DNA from: Gnetum montanum
Lineage: Eukaryota > Streptophyta > Gnetopsida > Gnetales > Gnetaceae
Assembly: GCA_015680685.1 (NCBI GenBank)
Contig: MNCI01008335.1
Location: 177,230 to 216,714, forward strand
Length of the DNA stretch: 39,485 nt
Direction: 5' to 3'
Each line of letters starts with the position of its first letter. The first letter of the stretch is position 1. Shown one piece after another: positions 11,751 through 22,549 of this stretch. Below the pieces are notes generated by a model. That model had not been told where the DNA came from and searched no databases. It saw nothing but the letters and a program-made list of their open reading frames with translations. Position numbers and translations under genes: made by a program.

Positions 11751-13755
11751 ATTGAATGAAAACTCATCCTCAAGTACAATAGAAGAGGAACAAGTCCTTT
11801 ACAAAATATATTAGGAGGTGTGGACTATTCAACTAACATGCAGAGTGACACAAAGAAAATAGACAAATACAGAAGCGCCCAAGCATATAACATTACAATT
11901 GTGTACAAAATTGGGTGTTCATGATAATAGGAAAGAACACCCTTGGATCCATTGGACATCCGACCCCTCTTGGAAATAGGAGAACAGGAAAGAGGCAGAA
12001 AAGATCCAACAGTCTTGAACAATCTCCCATGAGTGATATTTTTGCATCCTCCTTGGTAAAGATAGTCCCGCTTCCAATCCATGCACCCCACTGCAATCAT
12101 AAAAAAATCATGGATTAGTATATAAAGTGTAATAGATAATAGCTGAATACCTTGTCTTGTGTGTGATTTCCTCTAGCATAGTTGTGATTTTCATAGATTA
12201 GTTACTTGATAATGTTAGTGGGAAGACTAACGAATGGGTTAAGTAAGAGAAGCGGTCCATAAAATTCAAAAAAATCTGAACACAAGGAACACTGGAAAGA
12301 GGGTATAGAAATTCACAATAATAAAAAGAAGGAATTCGCTAAAAACAGTTGTGAAGATGCATACTATTGGATGGCATGTATGGGATAAATAGAAAGCATT
12401 TGATTGTAACAATGTCTAAGGGTAAAGAACTTAACCAAACAAAAAGATATGCAAGTGGGTCCTTCCCAAAGCAGGCACAAGCCTTTTATTCCCTTGCATA
12501 ACTACAAACCAAGGAGTCTGTGGGCATCATGGATGATTAATGGCTATAAAATGTTAAGTACAAAAATCCAAAAGTAACTAACTAAGAAACCCGACACATC
12601 AAACTAAAACATTGAATCAAAACATGAAACTAGTAGTGAGGTGAGGCATGAAAAGCATAGATGGATAAGAGAGAGAATGGAATGGAGTCCCTAATTATGA
12701 TCACATAAAGTCCCTTGTTGATTTTATGATTAAATCACTTGGTAGGATCCATCCTCAGTTTAGACCAAAACCAACCACTTTTAGTGACTTCACATCAACA
12801 TTCTAAGACTAGTCCATCCCCTGAGACACAAGAATGCTCCCACAAAACAACCACCATTCCAAATTGAAGAGAAAGTAGGAAGTACGAATGGGTCTTAGTT
12901 AGAGGAGACAAGACAAGTCCCATAACTAGTGCTTGTAGCCCTTTTATTTATTCTAAGGGATGTACTTTGAATTCCCATGTTTTTTTCTTTTGATTGGAAA
13001 CCACACCATGTAAAGATCCATGTGTTTTTGCATTTATTTTGTCCAAGGGGTGTGCTTTGGATCCTCATCTCTTTCTTCTTCTTTTTCTCGATGAGGACCA
13101 CATCATGCAAGGACTTATTTGACTTCCTATTGCAGAATGACACAAAATAGTGAGAAGCTCATGAGAACACTCCCGCACATAAGAAAATAGAAAAGCATGA
13201 AGAATACCACATCCCTTTAAAGCCACACCCTGTCCAACCCTTTGATTCCTTCCCAATTCTAGAAACTACACAAGTCACCAATTTATTAAAGTTGCATTAA
13301 TAAAGAAGGGACTGTACATTTCCAAAATAAGGAAAATCATAGAGTATGTGGATGGGTGGATGATGTGGACTCACTACCTATTACATGGAAAGAAACCATG
13401 TCCCAGTTATCAGTAATGACATTCAAAGTCAGAAAATAGACATCAACAATCAAATTACAAATGAAACATACCACCATCTAGTATCACATTACCATTGTAC
13501 CTGACACCTTATTAGTAGAAAGAGAAAATAAACACATCAAACACAAGCAAACATTTTTAAAAAAAAAAAAGTAAAAGAGTAGGCAATAAATATCAAATAT
13601 ATTAATAATGGTGTAAAACAAAAACTTAGAAAATATTAATAACCTAAAAAACAAAAAGATATAAAATAAAGAATATGAAAATAAAAAGTTGTAAACCCAA
13701 AAATGTGTAAAACAAAAAAAAAATCAAAAGATTGAGGAGCTGTGAAAAATGTTAG
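11751..13755. other. A 3' region between integrase and LTR, no gene recognised
   Basis: Athila elements often have an env-like ORF here. I see no convincing envelope-like protein, signal peptide or transmembrane pattern on either strand. The segment contains an AT-rich part at 13500-13740 and a two-unit repeat of about 90 bp at 12930-13110 (CTAAGGGATGTACTTTGAAT versus CCAAGGGGTGTGCTTTGGAT). Confidence 0.5.
12930..13110. repeat. Two-unit tandem repeat of about 90 bp
   Basis: Both units run from a GGG(A/G)TGT(A/G)CTTTG(A/G)AT block through a pyrimidine tract to GACCACATCATGCAAGGA / AACCACACCATGTAAAGA. Confidence 0.6.
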
Positions 13756-13759
13756 TATG

Positions 13760-15000
13760 GGTGGCCATCTCCTCCACGACTAAGTTGAAAGGGAAAGATC
13801 CAAAAGATTAAGCGTAGTTGTTCATATGGCGAGGTGTCTGTTGAGTTGGTTGGCTTGGGCTCATGGAAAGGTTTCACTTGTTGGATGTTGACCAATTATT
13901 TCTTATCTAGGTTATCAAGTTTATAGATAATCATGGCACCAGATAGAAAAGTCTCATTAATAATATAAGGTCTTTCTCACAATGTTTGAAATTTGGTTTG
14001 TTAGGGTACATGTGCAAGATTCCAGTAGAGGACCTTGTCTCCTAGTTGAAACTTGACTTTTCTTATTTTGAGGTCATGGTGTTTCTGGTTGAGTGCCTTA
14101 TGCATTTCATTGGATGATAGGGCCATTAACCAATTTTCAACTATCAAGTTGAGGTTTATTAATCATTCTTTCTATGGTAGACTTAGATTCAGGTCAAGGT
14201 CAAAAGTTGTAGAGAGTGTATGGAGCTTGAATTGGATGGGCAATGTTGGTAGTTTTTTGTACATGAGCTCATAGGGAGAATAACCTATGGGAAGCTTCCG
14301 TGTCAAGTGATAGGTGTAAAGGACATCATTTAATTTGGTGGTCTAGTCCCTTCGATATTTGCTAATGGTGTGCATTAAAATTTTTATAATCTCCCAATTA
14401 GTGACCTCAGCTTGACCATTGGCTTGGGGTGATATGGTGTTGTGAGTTTGTGCTCAACCCCCAAGCACTACATAAGTTTCTAGAAAGTGGCACCTATAAA
14501 ATGGGTTCCATTATTAGAAATTAATGCATGAGGCACACCAAACCTATTTATGACATTTTTTTGTACAAACCAACAGCAGTAGTGGATGTATAGTTGGTGA
14601 CAGTTGCTTCTTTTGCCCACTTAGTGAAATAGTCAACTACAACTATGATATATGCCTTTCCATTTGGCAAAGGTGTAATGAAACCCATAAACTCAATGCC
14701 CCAAATATCAAATGGATCAAGAGGCTAAATCCATTATTATGGCCCCTCCATTCAAGCTATCATTTCACCATCCCTTTGACAATGATCACAAGCATAGATG
14801 AATTGGTGTGCATCCCTGAAGATTGTTGGCCAATAATATTCCACCATGAGGATTTTTATGGTTGTGCATCTCCCAACATAATAGCCTCCACAAGGGCCTT
14901 CATGAGCATCCTAGAGAATGCATAGTTGATCCATGTCAAGGACACACTAGCGTACCAGGCCATCAAGACAGACTTTGTAAAGGTTCCCATTAGTTTCCAT
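13760..15000 (-). pseudogene. Element A integrase, decayed
   Basis: Reading the minus strand from about 15000: zinc-binding region (DAHEGPCGGYYVGRC, then YYWPTIFRDAH and CDHCQR, the CxxC pair kept); catalytic core with VVDYFTKWAKEATV (first D), RFGVPHALISNNGTHF (second acidic position now N), and ANGQAEVTNWEI (E) after a one-base frameshift; then a C-terminal part with KVKFQLGDKVLYWN, ERPYIINETFLSGA and VNIQQVKPFHEP, the usual GDKVL...GPY...G(A/R)...LKPY series of Athila/Tat integrases. It ends at TAC TAA near 13757. At least four stops and two frameshifts. The D-to-N change in the second catalytic position fits the G-to-A transition pattern of the window. Confidence 0.9.
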
Positions 15001-15239
15001 GAAATGCTTGACCTGGTGAAGAAACTATTATTTCTTTTTCATGTCCAATCCTTGCAACAATTCTTGCTTGAGTAGATAAGTGAGGATGGTTTCATACCAT
15101 TTTGGTTCATTGGGCATTTGTGCATTAATATCCCCTACAAGGAGAGATTCATTAGGGAACTAATCAGATAAGGGGCTTGCTTTCTCCTTGTCATCCCATC
15201 TTAGTCATAATAAGTGATCAATGACCACATTCTCCACAT

Positions 15240-15690
15240 CTTTTTGATCTACCATCATGAGATTGAACTCTTGCAAAATCACAAGCCACCATATGATATG
15301 AGGGCTCACCATTGGTTTATTCATTAAAAATCAGATGGCACTGTAATCTTTGTGCACAAACACTTTATAGCCAAGCACATAGTGCCTAAAATTTTCTAAT
15401 GTGAACACCACTGCCATCAACTCCTTTTTTATGGTGTTGTAGTTCAATTGTGCACCTACAATACTTCAACTTGCACAGTGAATGTAATATGAATGTTTTT
15501 GATCATCCAGCTGCATAAGCACTACCCCCAAAGCATAATTTGATGCATTAGTCATTACATGAAATGGCCTAGACCAATCAGGTGCTTGTAGAATTGGGGT
15601 TTCAACAAGCTTCTGCTTCAATTGCTAAAATGTTCTTTCACATGCAGAGGTCCAGAAAAAATTATGCATTCTTCTTTGTTAATTTCACCA
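15240..15690 (-). pseudogene. Element A RNase H, decayed
   Basis: Follows RT on the minus strand. Visible landmarks: LNYNTI-like YCRCTIELQHHKK in one frame, then KELMAVVFTLENFRHYVLGYKVFVHKD (shown here as KELMAVVFTLENFRHY and VLGYKVFVHKD; the consensus has TDH), PHIIWWLVILQEFNL, and VENVVIDHLL (usual VADHLSRL) at the end. Only one RNase H domain is present, as expected for Athila and unlike element B. Confidence 0.88.
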
Positions 15691-16700
15691 ATGGCTTGAA
15701 AATTTTGGAAAAATTCTCAATGAAGCACTGGTAGTAGCTAGTACGACCAAGGAATGATCGCACTTCTTTAATGATTTTGGGTTAACAAGTTATTCCTTAG
15801 ATGACCCTTATTTTTTTAGGGTCCAACTTGATTCCTACTTTTGAGATACGGTGCCCCAATACCATGCCTTCCTAGACCATAATATGGCTCTTTTTCCAAT
15901 TGAGCCAGAGGTTTGTTTCAACACATCTCTTCAACACCTACTCAAGATGGTCCAAGGCTTACTTGAATGTAGCTCCATAAGTAGAAACGTTATTCATGAA
16001 TACTTCTACCCCACTACCAATTTGTTATTGGAAAATGCTAACGACCAATCATTGAAATGTGACAGGGGCATTACATAGACTGAATGGCATCTAACAGTAA
16101 GAAAAAGTCCCCAAATGACTTGTGAAAGTTATCTTTGCCTATTCCTCTGGTGCAATCCAAATTTGGTTATAGCCACTATAACCATCTAGAAAGCTATAAT
16201 AGTTGTGCTTAGAAATGGTGTCTAGCACTTGGTCAACAAAAGGCAATGGAAAATGATCTTTAAAAGTTGCTATGTTGAGCAACCAAAATTCGATGCACAC
16301 CCATCATTTGCCTTCTTTCCTGGGCACGATCACAAGCAGACTAGCCCACTCACTATCTGTGATAGGGTAGATGAATCCCACCTTAAGGAGTTGTTCAATC
16401 TCCTCTTTAATAATCTTTTTTAATTTAGGATTCAAATGTCACTGCGGCTATCATTTTGTCTTAACAGTGTATATCTGATGCTAGCATATTCTTGAATCTA
16501 TACCAATCAACTTAGAATATGACCAGGCAAAGGTTTCTAACCATTTTTCCACAACCTTCATTAACATTTTCTTTTATTCTATAGTAAGCTTGGCATTAAT
16601 AATGATGAACCTTTCATTTTTCAAGAACACATACTTCATTCTAGCCAATAGTGTCTTCAATTCAAGGGGCTCTTGTTTAAAATTATTAGGAATCTCCAAC
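15690..16700 (-). pseudogene. Element A reverse transcriptase, decayed
   Basis: RT copies element RNA into DNA. Minus strand, in order: pre-RT segment WLETFAWSYSKLIGID (usual AIGWSIADLKGI), EEIEQLLKVGFIYPITDSEW, FKDHFPLPFVDQVLD, FLDGYSGYNQIWIAPEE, LCNAPVTFQ, EVFMNNVSTYGATF, CVETNLWLNWKKSHIMV, and EVRSFLGRTSYYQCFIENFS. The catalytic box that is normally F/Y-M-D-D reads FMNN, so both metal-binding aspartates are lost, again G-to-A changes on the coding strand. About ten stops. Clearly Athila-type. Confidence 0.92.
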
Positions 16701-17029
16701 TTTTCCCAATTGACATCATCATTTACTCCTTTAAAGAGCTAGTGATGACCTTTCTCAAGTTCATCCATACTTGTAACATATTCATACATTATACCCTTAG
16801 TAGGTTTCATGCATAATGTATTGCTACTAGAATTAGCTATCAACCACTAGGTGCCTTTTTGTTTTGTAGCTGCTACCTACAAACATCTTTGGATTTCAGC
16901 TTTTGGTGACCTTGCTTGCATGCAAAGATAGATGTTCACTTCACTGATTATAACTTCTACACAAAATGGCACCATGAATCATTGTACATGATACATGAAA
17001 ACCTCTTCTTCTTGATCTTTCCAAATTCA

Positions 17030-17400
17030 TTTTCTTTAAATATTTCCAAGGAAATATCTCTAATGCCCATTTTGGCATCAACGGTGCTTAACCATGCTCT
17101 TTCCTTAATAATTGGGAAGTCCCATTTACAGTTCTCTACCTTGATTACTAGGAAGTCGATGGGATATGACCACCCACAAATAGTGGTTACAATGTCCTCT
17201 ACTAATCCCAATGCAATAGTGATGGACTGATCTACCAATTCTAGCCAGATGTTGCTCTTCTTCAAGGAAGGAAGGTTTTACATCGTGTACATCTCATGTG
17301 AGATCATATTAACACTAGAACCAAAGTTAAGAAGAGCTTTACAAGGTCCATTCCCAACAATTTGCAAATATACTAGGGGACTCTTAGGATCAACTACTTT
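17030..17400 (-). pseudogene. Element A retropepsin, decayed
   Basis: Minus strand: ALLNFGSSVNMISHEMY is the active-site segment (Athila usually ALLDLGASVNL), followed by SITIALGLVEDIVTTICG, YPIDFLVI and DFPIIKERAWLSTVDAKMGI (usual PIILGRPFLATG..LID). The catalytic aspartate is replaced by asparagine (NFG). The second half is open for about 100 codons. It sits between gag and RT as expected. Confidence 0.88.
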
Positions 17401-18289
17401 TCTAGGCAGGTTACCAGCATGAATCCAATTAGATACAGCATGGGTCAACATTACAATATCAATTTGAGAGAGATTTTGGTTTTAAGGGGACTAAATTAAG
17501 GTGAGACAAAGGAAGATGGAGGAGCATGGTTACCAACTATTAATGTTTCTGAGGGCTTTGGTGGACTGTGAAGTCGAAAGAATGATCTTTTCTTTGTTCA
17601 TGGTTCCAACCCACTTGGTAGGTTAACCAATTATAGATTAACCACCCTCATAGTGTTTCTTTGCTATGGTTGGGTAGGTAATTCACCCTGCATGGATGGA
17701 GTAGGTGGTAGCTATGTAGGAGATGAAGGAGTAGGTGCAGGGACTAGAGGTGCATGAGGATAGTAGGTGGCATTCTTCCTTGGATAGTGTGATTTGTATC
17801 CTTCAAGAGGGTAGTTATGAGGTTGGTAAGCTACAACATGATCAAAGGAGTCCCGTGGAGATGAAGGTTATTGAACATAGTAACCATAAGGATCTAGTTT
17901 CCGGTAAGGGTACTATTGTCTTGGAGGTGGCAATGCCCATGATTTTGGTTGTTACCACTGCTAGTACAATTCATAGGGTTGCGGTGGAGTTCCACTTGGA
18001 TAGTACTACCATGGTTGGTGGAATTGTTGAGAATTTCCTTATGGATAGGTAATCTTTTGGGTGTTTTCCTTTGTGCAAGTTGTGGATGTAAGGCATACAT
18101 CCTAGATTCCTATAAATGTGACACAATTGGACAAAATCCTTAGGATGTTCATACTAGTAGACATAACACCCACCATCATCATCTAAGCCACTATCCACAA
18201 CCATTTTACCCTTACCCTTAGATATATCAGGTTCAACTTCCTTGTATCTCTAGCACCCACACTCACCACTTTTCTCCTTGGACTCTTCA
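17400..18289 (-). pseudogene. Element A gag C-terminal/linker region, poorly readable
   Basis: Between gag core and protease. A possible worn zinc knuckle (CYVY..YEHPKDFVQLC) is encoded near 18150-18090, followed by proline/asparagine-rich sequence. Position in the element argues for gag C-terminus; sequence alone is weak. Confidence 0.4.
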
Positions 18290-19017
18290 GCAATTTTTAA
18301 GATAGCCTAAAACTTGTTGTCCATAGAGTCCCATAATTGGTCAACCTTAATTTTAATTTCAAATTGCAATTTCTAGAGTGGCAAGGTTTTCTGAGTAGTC
18401 ACCTCATCTCTGGTTAATTCATCCTCACTATCATAAAATTGAACCCCTCCTCCTTTTGTGGATAGAAAGATCCCTATTATATTCCTCTGCACTTTTTCAC
18501 TTTCTCAATTCTTCCTCCTCCTTGGCTACTTGCTCAATTAATTTTTGGGCCCAACAAGTGCTTAACTCTATCAATCTCCCTTGAGCATAGACACCAATGG
18601 TTTTCTTTGTTTCAGACCACAACCCATCTATGATATGGCAAAGTTGATCAAGATAAGAGTATCCATGGCCAAGACACCTATGCAACAGAGAATAGTATTG
18701 GCTAATAGCAACATCCAAGGGCTTATAGTTTCCTTGTTTCCACCTTTGGATCTTCTTCCTTAGATTGGACACTCAAGAGTACATTTGATATTTGTCATTG
18801 AACAATTCCAACATTGTACTCTACCACCTAATTAATTCTAGTTCCAAAGATCAATACCAATTTTCTGCTTCCTTTATCAGTATCCTTGGAAATAATTTTA
18901 GCTTCTGCTAGTCATTCTTAATATTCTACAAGGCACATGCATCTTGGAAGGCCTAGAGATGATTTTGTGAATCAGCATTGTATCCTCCCTCAAACTGAGG
19001 GATGTTATTCATGTCCA
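18290..19017 (-). pseudogene. Element A gag (retrotransposon gag domain), decayed
   Basis: Forms the virus-like particle coat. Minus strand: MNNIPQFEGGYNADSQNHL at the start (gag pattern F.G....DP..HL..F), ending in LFPRILIKEAENWY (usual LFPFSLKDKAKDWL), then after a stop-ridden stretch KKIQRWKQGNYKPLDVA.SQYYSLLHRCLGHGYS split here as KKIQRWKQGNYKPLD and YYSLLHRCLGHGYSYLDQL (usual Y..WERFKELL..CPHHGFPDW), and ELSTCWAQKLIEQVAKEEEE. This is the standard Athila gag order. At least six stops. Confidence 0.85.
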
Positions 19018-20081
19018 GCCTCTTTATTCTACTATCCTTTATGTGCCTTGTTGGAATCCTCACAACCTCTATTATGTTTAACATGTCCTAAGTGGCAAGC
19101 ATATTTTCATCAAGGACATGGTAATGGTGCCTATGATGTTCTCTAATAGCCCTTCTATCTTGGTGATGGATCTCTCTAAACTACCCACACCTTTGGTCGT
19201 GACTATCCCAATAGTCCCTTCTATTGTTTTGGTCTCATCAGTCACCTCCATCACAGTTATTCCCTCTATGGTCATGATCTAAGCCAGATGAAAAAGAAGA
19301 AGATGATGATGAATGGGAAGAGGAAGGAGAACTTGCTCCACACTAATGCCTATCACCCTTCCTTTGATGATCATGAACATGATCGTGATCTCTGTTTTTC
19401 CCCTTATCATGACTTACTTCTCTAGATCCATTTTTTTCATTGGATCCATTTTGACCAAAACCTAGATTATGAATTGTGGATTGCACATTCTAGTTGAAGG
19501 CCCCCTAAACAAAGTCAAAGAGAGGATAATTACTAAAGAAGTGGTTGCCTCCATCCAATGGACCGAGCAGATGTGGAAAGGTATTTGACCCCTTGCCCTT
19601 CACAAGCTCATGTTGGTGCTCTAGTTGATGATCTCTTAACCTTTAAGCTTCAATGGGATGATAATCCCTTGAATTGAGATCTTGCATCTTGTACTTTCTG
19701 TGAATATGTTGAAGCCCATGTCATGCAAGCATTAGCTAGAGCATCACTGGAGCAAATCAATGAGGTGGAAACACAATGTTGCCTTCCATGTCACGCCACC
19801 ATAGCATTTCATCTTAATGCAAGATGAAGGTCAAGCTTGGTACATACTCATCAGGATGAGCATATACCACTCAATATTGCTAAGGTACCTGGTTTGCCCT
19901 AGGCAGAGATTGGCTCCTATGAGAAGAAGACATTTTATGTTAATGAACTTATAAGTAATGTGCAGTTAAGGTTTAATTGAATTGTAATTCAAATTTTTGT
20001 TTTGTAAGATTTGACTCTTAGGATTTGCATAATGAGGTTACTAAGTTTCACTTGGTTTAGATAGCGCACATAGAACTAAAG
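19018..20081 (-). other. Element A 5' leader and possible gag N-terminus
   Basis: Between the primer binding site and recognisable gag. One minus-strand open stretch (19275-19078) is low-complexity (I, T, E, G rich) and probably gag-spacer decay. No domain recognised. Confidence 0.45.
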
Positions 20082-20099
20082 TCCCTGGTAATGGTGCCA
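20082..20099 (-). other. Primer binding site of element A, tRNA-Asp type
   Basis: The minus strand one base inside the 5' LTR reads TGGCACCATTACCAGGGA. Athila elements are known to use a site complementary to the 3' end of tRNA-Asp; this copy differs from that only at four positions, all G-to-A at former CpG sites. Confidence 0.88.
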
Positions 20100-20100
20100 A

Positions 20101-20970
20101 TGATGAGCAGTGAGGTACCCCTATGCCAAACCATATGAATCATAGGTGTTCACATGCAATCCAATTGAATTTCACAGACTTTAATTACCAAGTATGCTAG
20201 AGCTAAACAGTGCATGTGTGTTGTCCGTTCATTGTATTCCCAGTCCCACTTGTGAATGCAATTGTATGGTTAAGTGTGAATGAGGCATAAGATTTTTATT
20301 ATTTTGTGTTTTATCAATTTACTCACCTAGAACAAGAATGAAAGTGAGAGTGATTAAGTGCTAAGAAAACTATGATCTGATCTAGCCTAACACAAGTAAC
20401 CATTCTCACTTCCTGGACACATCCTAAACTTTGTGTAAACACTACTATGTTGTCCAACACTAACCATTTCTAAGCTATCAAGTTCCATACATATGTTCAA
20501 AGGGGTCATGCTTGTGTATTTTAATTAGTTTCTTAATGAATCAAAATTAATTTTCAAATGAATAACATTAATGTAAATTGAATGAAATCACAATATATGT
20601 AAATGCATAAGAAATAAAGTCTCAAGTATTGCAAGATGAATCAAAGAGCTCATATTTATTGCCAACACAATGGTGTATTCAGGTACGTCAATGCTTGAAT
20701 AAATATTCAATCATACTTAGACCTCCTACTACAAGCACTTGGAAAATATTCTAACTCTCAAATGGACAAACTACAAGAGTTTCGCTACTTGACTACGAAA
20801 AAACTACTCCCAATCATGTGCCCAAGTACTATATTTATAAACCCAAGAGTAACCCTGCAATATCAAATGTACGATATTGCATCTTGGGCTGCGATATCGC
20901 ATACCTAATATTGTGTACCCAATATTGTGGCCACTCTCATATCGAAGCATATGAAAAACATGATTTATCA
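20101..20970 (-). repeat. Element A 5' LTR (right copy), 870 bp
   Basis: Partner of 10887-11740, same termini. TATAAATA on the minus strand at 20832-20839. U3 has an 8-bp inverted repeat (GCAATATC at 20857-20864, GATATTGC at 20873-20880) and a 10-bp palindrome GCGATATCGC at 20891-20900. Confidence 0.92.
20832..20839 (-). promoter_or_regulatory. TATA box in A right (5') LTR
   Basis: Minus strand TATAAATA, same position as in the left LTR; about 130 bases inside the U3 edge, so U3 is short. Confidence 0.6.
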
Positions 20971-20975
20971 ATAGT
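20971..20975. repeat. Target-site duplication of element A, right copy
   Basis: ATAGT, partner of GTGGT at 10882-10886. Confidence 0.7.
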
Positions 20976-21640
20976 CCACTGTCCATGACTATGGTCATGG
21001 GCAAGCCAAAATGGGTCACTATGTTATCTAATGCGAACTTGCAAACCTACAATGATGTCTTCTTTCTAAGGGGAATAGCCTTGACCCACTTGGTGAAATA
21101 TTCCATTGTAGTTATTATGAAGTTATGCCCTATAGAGGACTTAGGCATTATTGATCTGATGATGTCTAGGTCCTAGTGTTGGAATGACTATGTGATTTAC
21201 ATTGTATGCAATTCAATTAGTCGCACATGCATTAAAATGCTATACCGCTGATAACTGTTGCACATTTTCACTTTCTAGATGCAACTACTCTCCATGTAAG
21301 GTCAATAGTAGCCTAGCCATCTAATTTTTTCAGCCATTACCCTAGGTGCTATGTGACCTCTGCACAACCCTTTGTGGATTTGCTCAATGATTGCTTTTAC
21401 TACATTTTTTCTTACACAAGTTAGCAGTATGTCATCGTGCGATCTATGACATAATGTGTTATCACCTACGATGATGTACCATCATGAATGTTTTTGTACT
21501 ACATCCTTTTGAGCAATAGTTAACTGTTGTAGAGGCTCACCTTCTAGAAGGAATGCCTTGATCTCATTATACCACTCTTTTGCATGGGTGATGCTAATTG
21601 TGGCTATGATGCATCTTTGATGGTTTGTATGATACATGCA
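20971..21640 (-). pseudogene. Element B integrase, N-terminal part, cut by element A
   Basis: Minus strand: zinc-binding region IEQIHKGLCRGHIAPRVMA (HxxxxH pattern), then RWLGYY and CNSYQRY (the second Cys has become Tyr or is displaced); catalytic core TTMEYFTKWVKAIPLRKKT, where the first catalytic D is E; then FALDNIVTHFGLPMTIVMDSG, given here as FALDNIVTHFGL and PMTIVMDSG, with the second D present. The frame is then broken by element A and continues at 10886. Earlier stops near 21200-21300. Position directly after the second RNase H fits the Tat order. Confidence 0.88.
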
Positions 21641-21689
21641 ATGCAATCTGCCACTAAGGTGGACAATGTGTTGAACATGCTAGGCACTA

Positions 21690-22115
21690 TGCTAAGGGTT
21701 AATGTTGCAAGTGTGTCAGCAATGGCATTTTTTCTTTAGGAAACATGTTGGACATCAATAACTACAAAGTGTTGAAGTAGGTGTTTTTCTAGGCCATAGT
21801 AAGGTTGTAAATGTTGTGCTTTGCAGTCATAAACCTCTGTTACTTTATTGACCACTAGTTTTGAATCACCTTGGATCACTATGTGTTGGATCCCTAGGTT
21901 GCAAGCTACAAGGATGCCTCGAAGGAGACCTTTGTACTCCACCATGTTGTTGGTGTAAGAAAATGTGAAACAATATGCAAAGGGTCAAATCTCCCTAGAG
22001 GGAAATGTGATAATAGTAATGGTGCTCCCACCCCCNGAGAGCTTGAAGATCCATTAAAATGGAAGAGTGCCTCATAGTTATTAGGCACTTGGCTAATACT
22101 ACTAACATGCTCATC
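21690..22115 (-). pseudogene. Element B second RNase H (aRNH-type), decayed
   Basis: Minus strand: LFHFNGSSSS (usual DGA/DGS start; N at 22036 interrupts), then NNMVEYKGLLRGILVACNLG with catalytic E, HIVIQGDSKLVVNKV with catalytic D, HLQPYYGLEKHLLQHF, and NAIADTLATLTLS (usual N..ADALA.LA). This is the extra plant/archaeal-type RNase H that, together with the ordinary Ty3 RNase H before it, marks the Tat lineage. Confidence 0.88.
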
Positions 22116-22169
22116 CAAGAACACAAGGTCTATGGTGGCTTGATCATATACTAGTGAATCTATGAGTTT

Positions 22170-22545
22170 TGCAACTATAGCTTAACCTTTTGTTAATGCT
22201 TGCATGACATAATGTAGGTCAAACTCTATTGTTATTACTTTCCACCATGCAATGCGACTACTTTTGTAGATATTCATTCTTATAGCTTGGAGTACATTAT
22301 TCTTGCAAATGATGTTAACCTAGCTACGGAAGAGATAATGCCTCCACTTCCTTAGTGAGAAGACCAAGGCAAGGCAATACTTCTCCACATTGTTGTATCT
22401 AATTTCATAGGCTACTAATGCATGGCTTAGGTAGTAGACTCAGACCTCTACACCATCATCTTTCTTTTGGCAAAGCGAAGAAGTGATGTATGTATTAGAA
22501 GTGACAAGGTACATATAAAAAGTCTTATCTCCTTATGGAGGATGG
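22170..22545 (-). pseudogene. Element B first (Ty3-type) RNase H, decayed
   Basis: Minus strand after RT: MYLVTSNTYITSSLCQKKDD, VYYLSHALVAYEIRYNNVEK, ALVFSLRKWRHYLF, RIAWWKVITIEFDL. Pattern is the usual ...YY.S..L...E.RY...EK..LALV.A..K.R.Y.... Catalytic acids are largely replaced, as in the degenerate connection RNase H of Tat elements. Confidence 0.82.
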
Positions 22546-22549
22546 ACCG

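Larger units (their letters stand above)
10887..20970 (-). mobile_element. Element A: Athila-lineage Ty3/gypsy retrotransposon, minus strand
   Basis: Complete but dead element of 10,084 bp. LTRs 10887-11740 and 20101-20970 start TGATGAGC and end TTTATCA. Inside are a tRNA-Asp-type primer site (20082-20099), gag, retropepsin, RT, one RNase H and integrase in Ty3/gypsy order on the minus strand, and a purine tract (GGGGGTA) before the 3' LTR. Protease, RT and integrase sequences fit the Athila clade. It sits in element B's integrase with a five-base duplication (GTGGT/ATAGT). By eye its LTRs are more alike than those of B, consistent with the nesting order. Confidence 0.92.

Noticed and set aside
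11825-12118. Overlapping open stretches on both strands in the 3' region of element A, considered as an env-like gene
   Set aside because: Short, no signal peptide or consistent transmembrane pattern, and frames on both strands overlap without codon preference.
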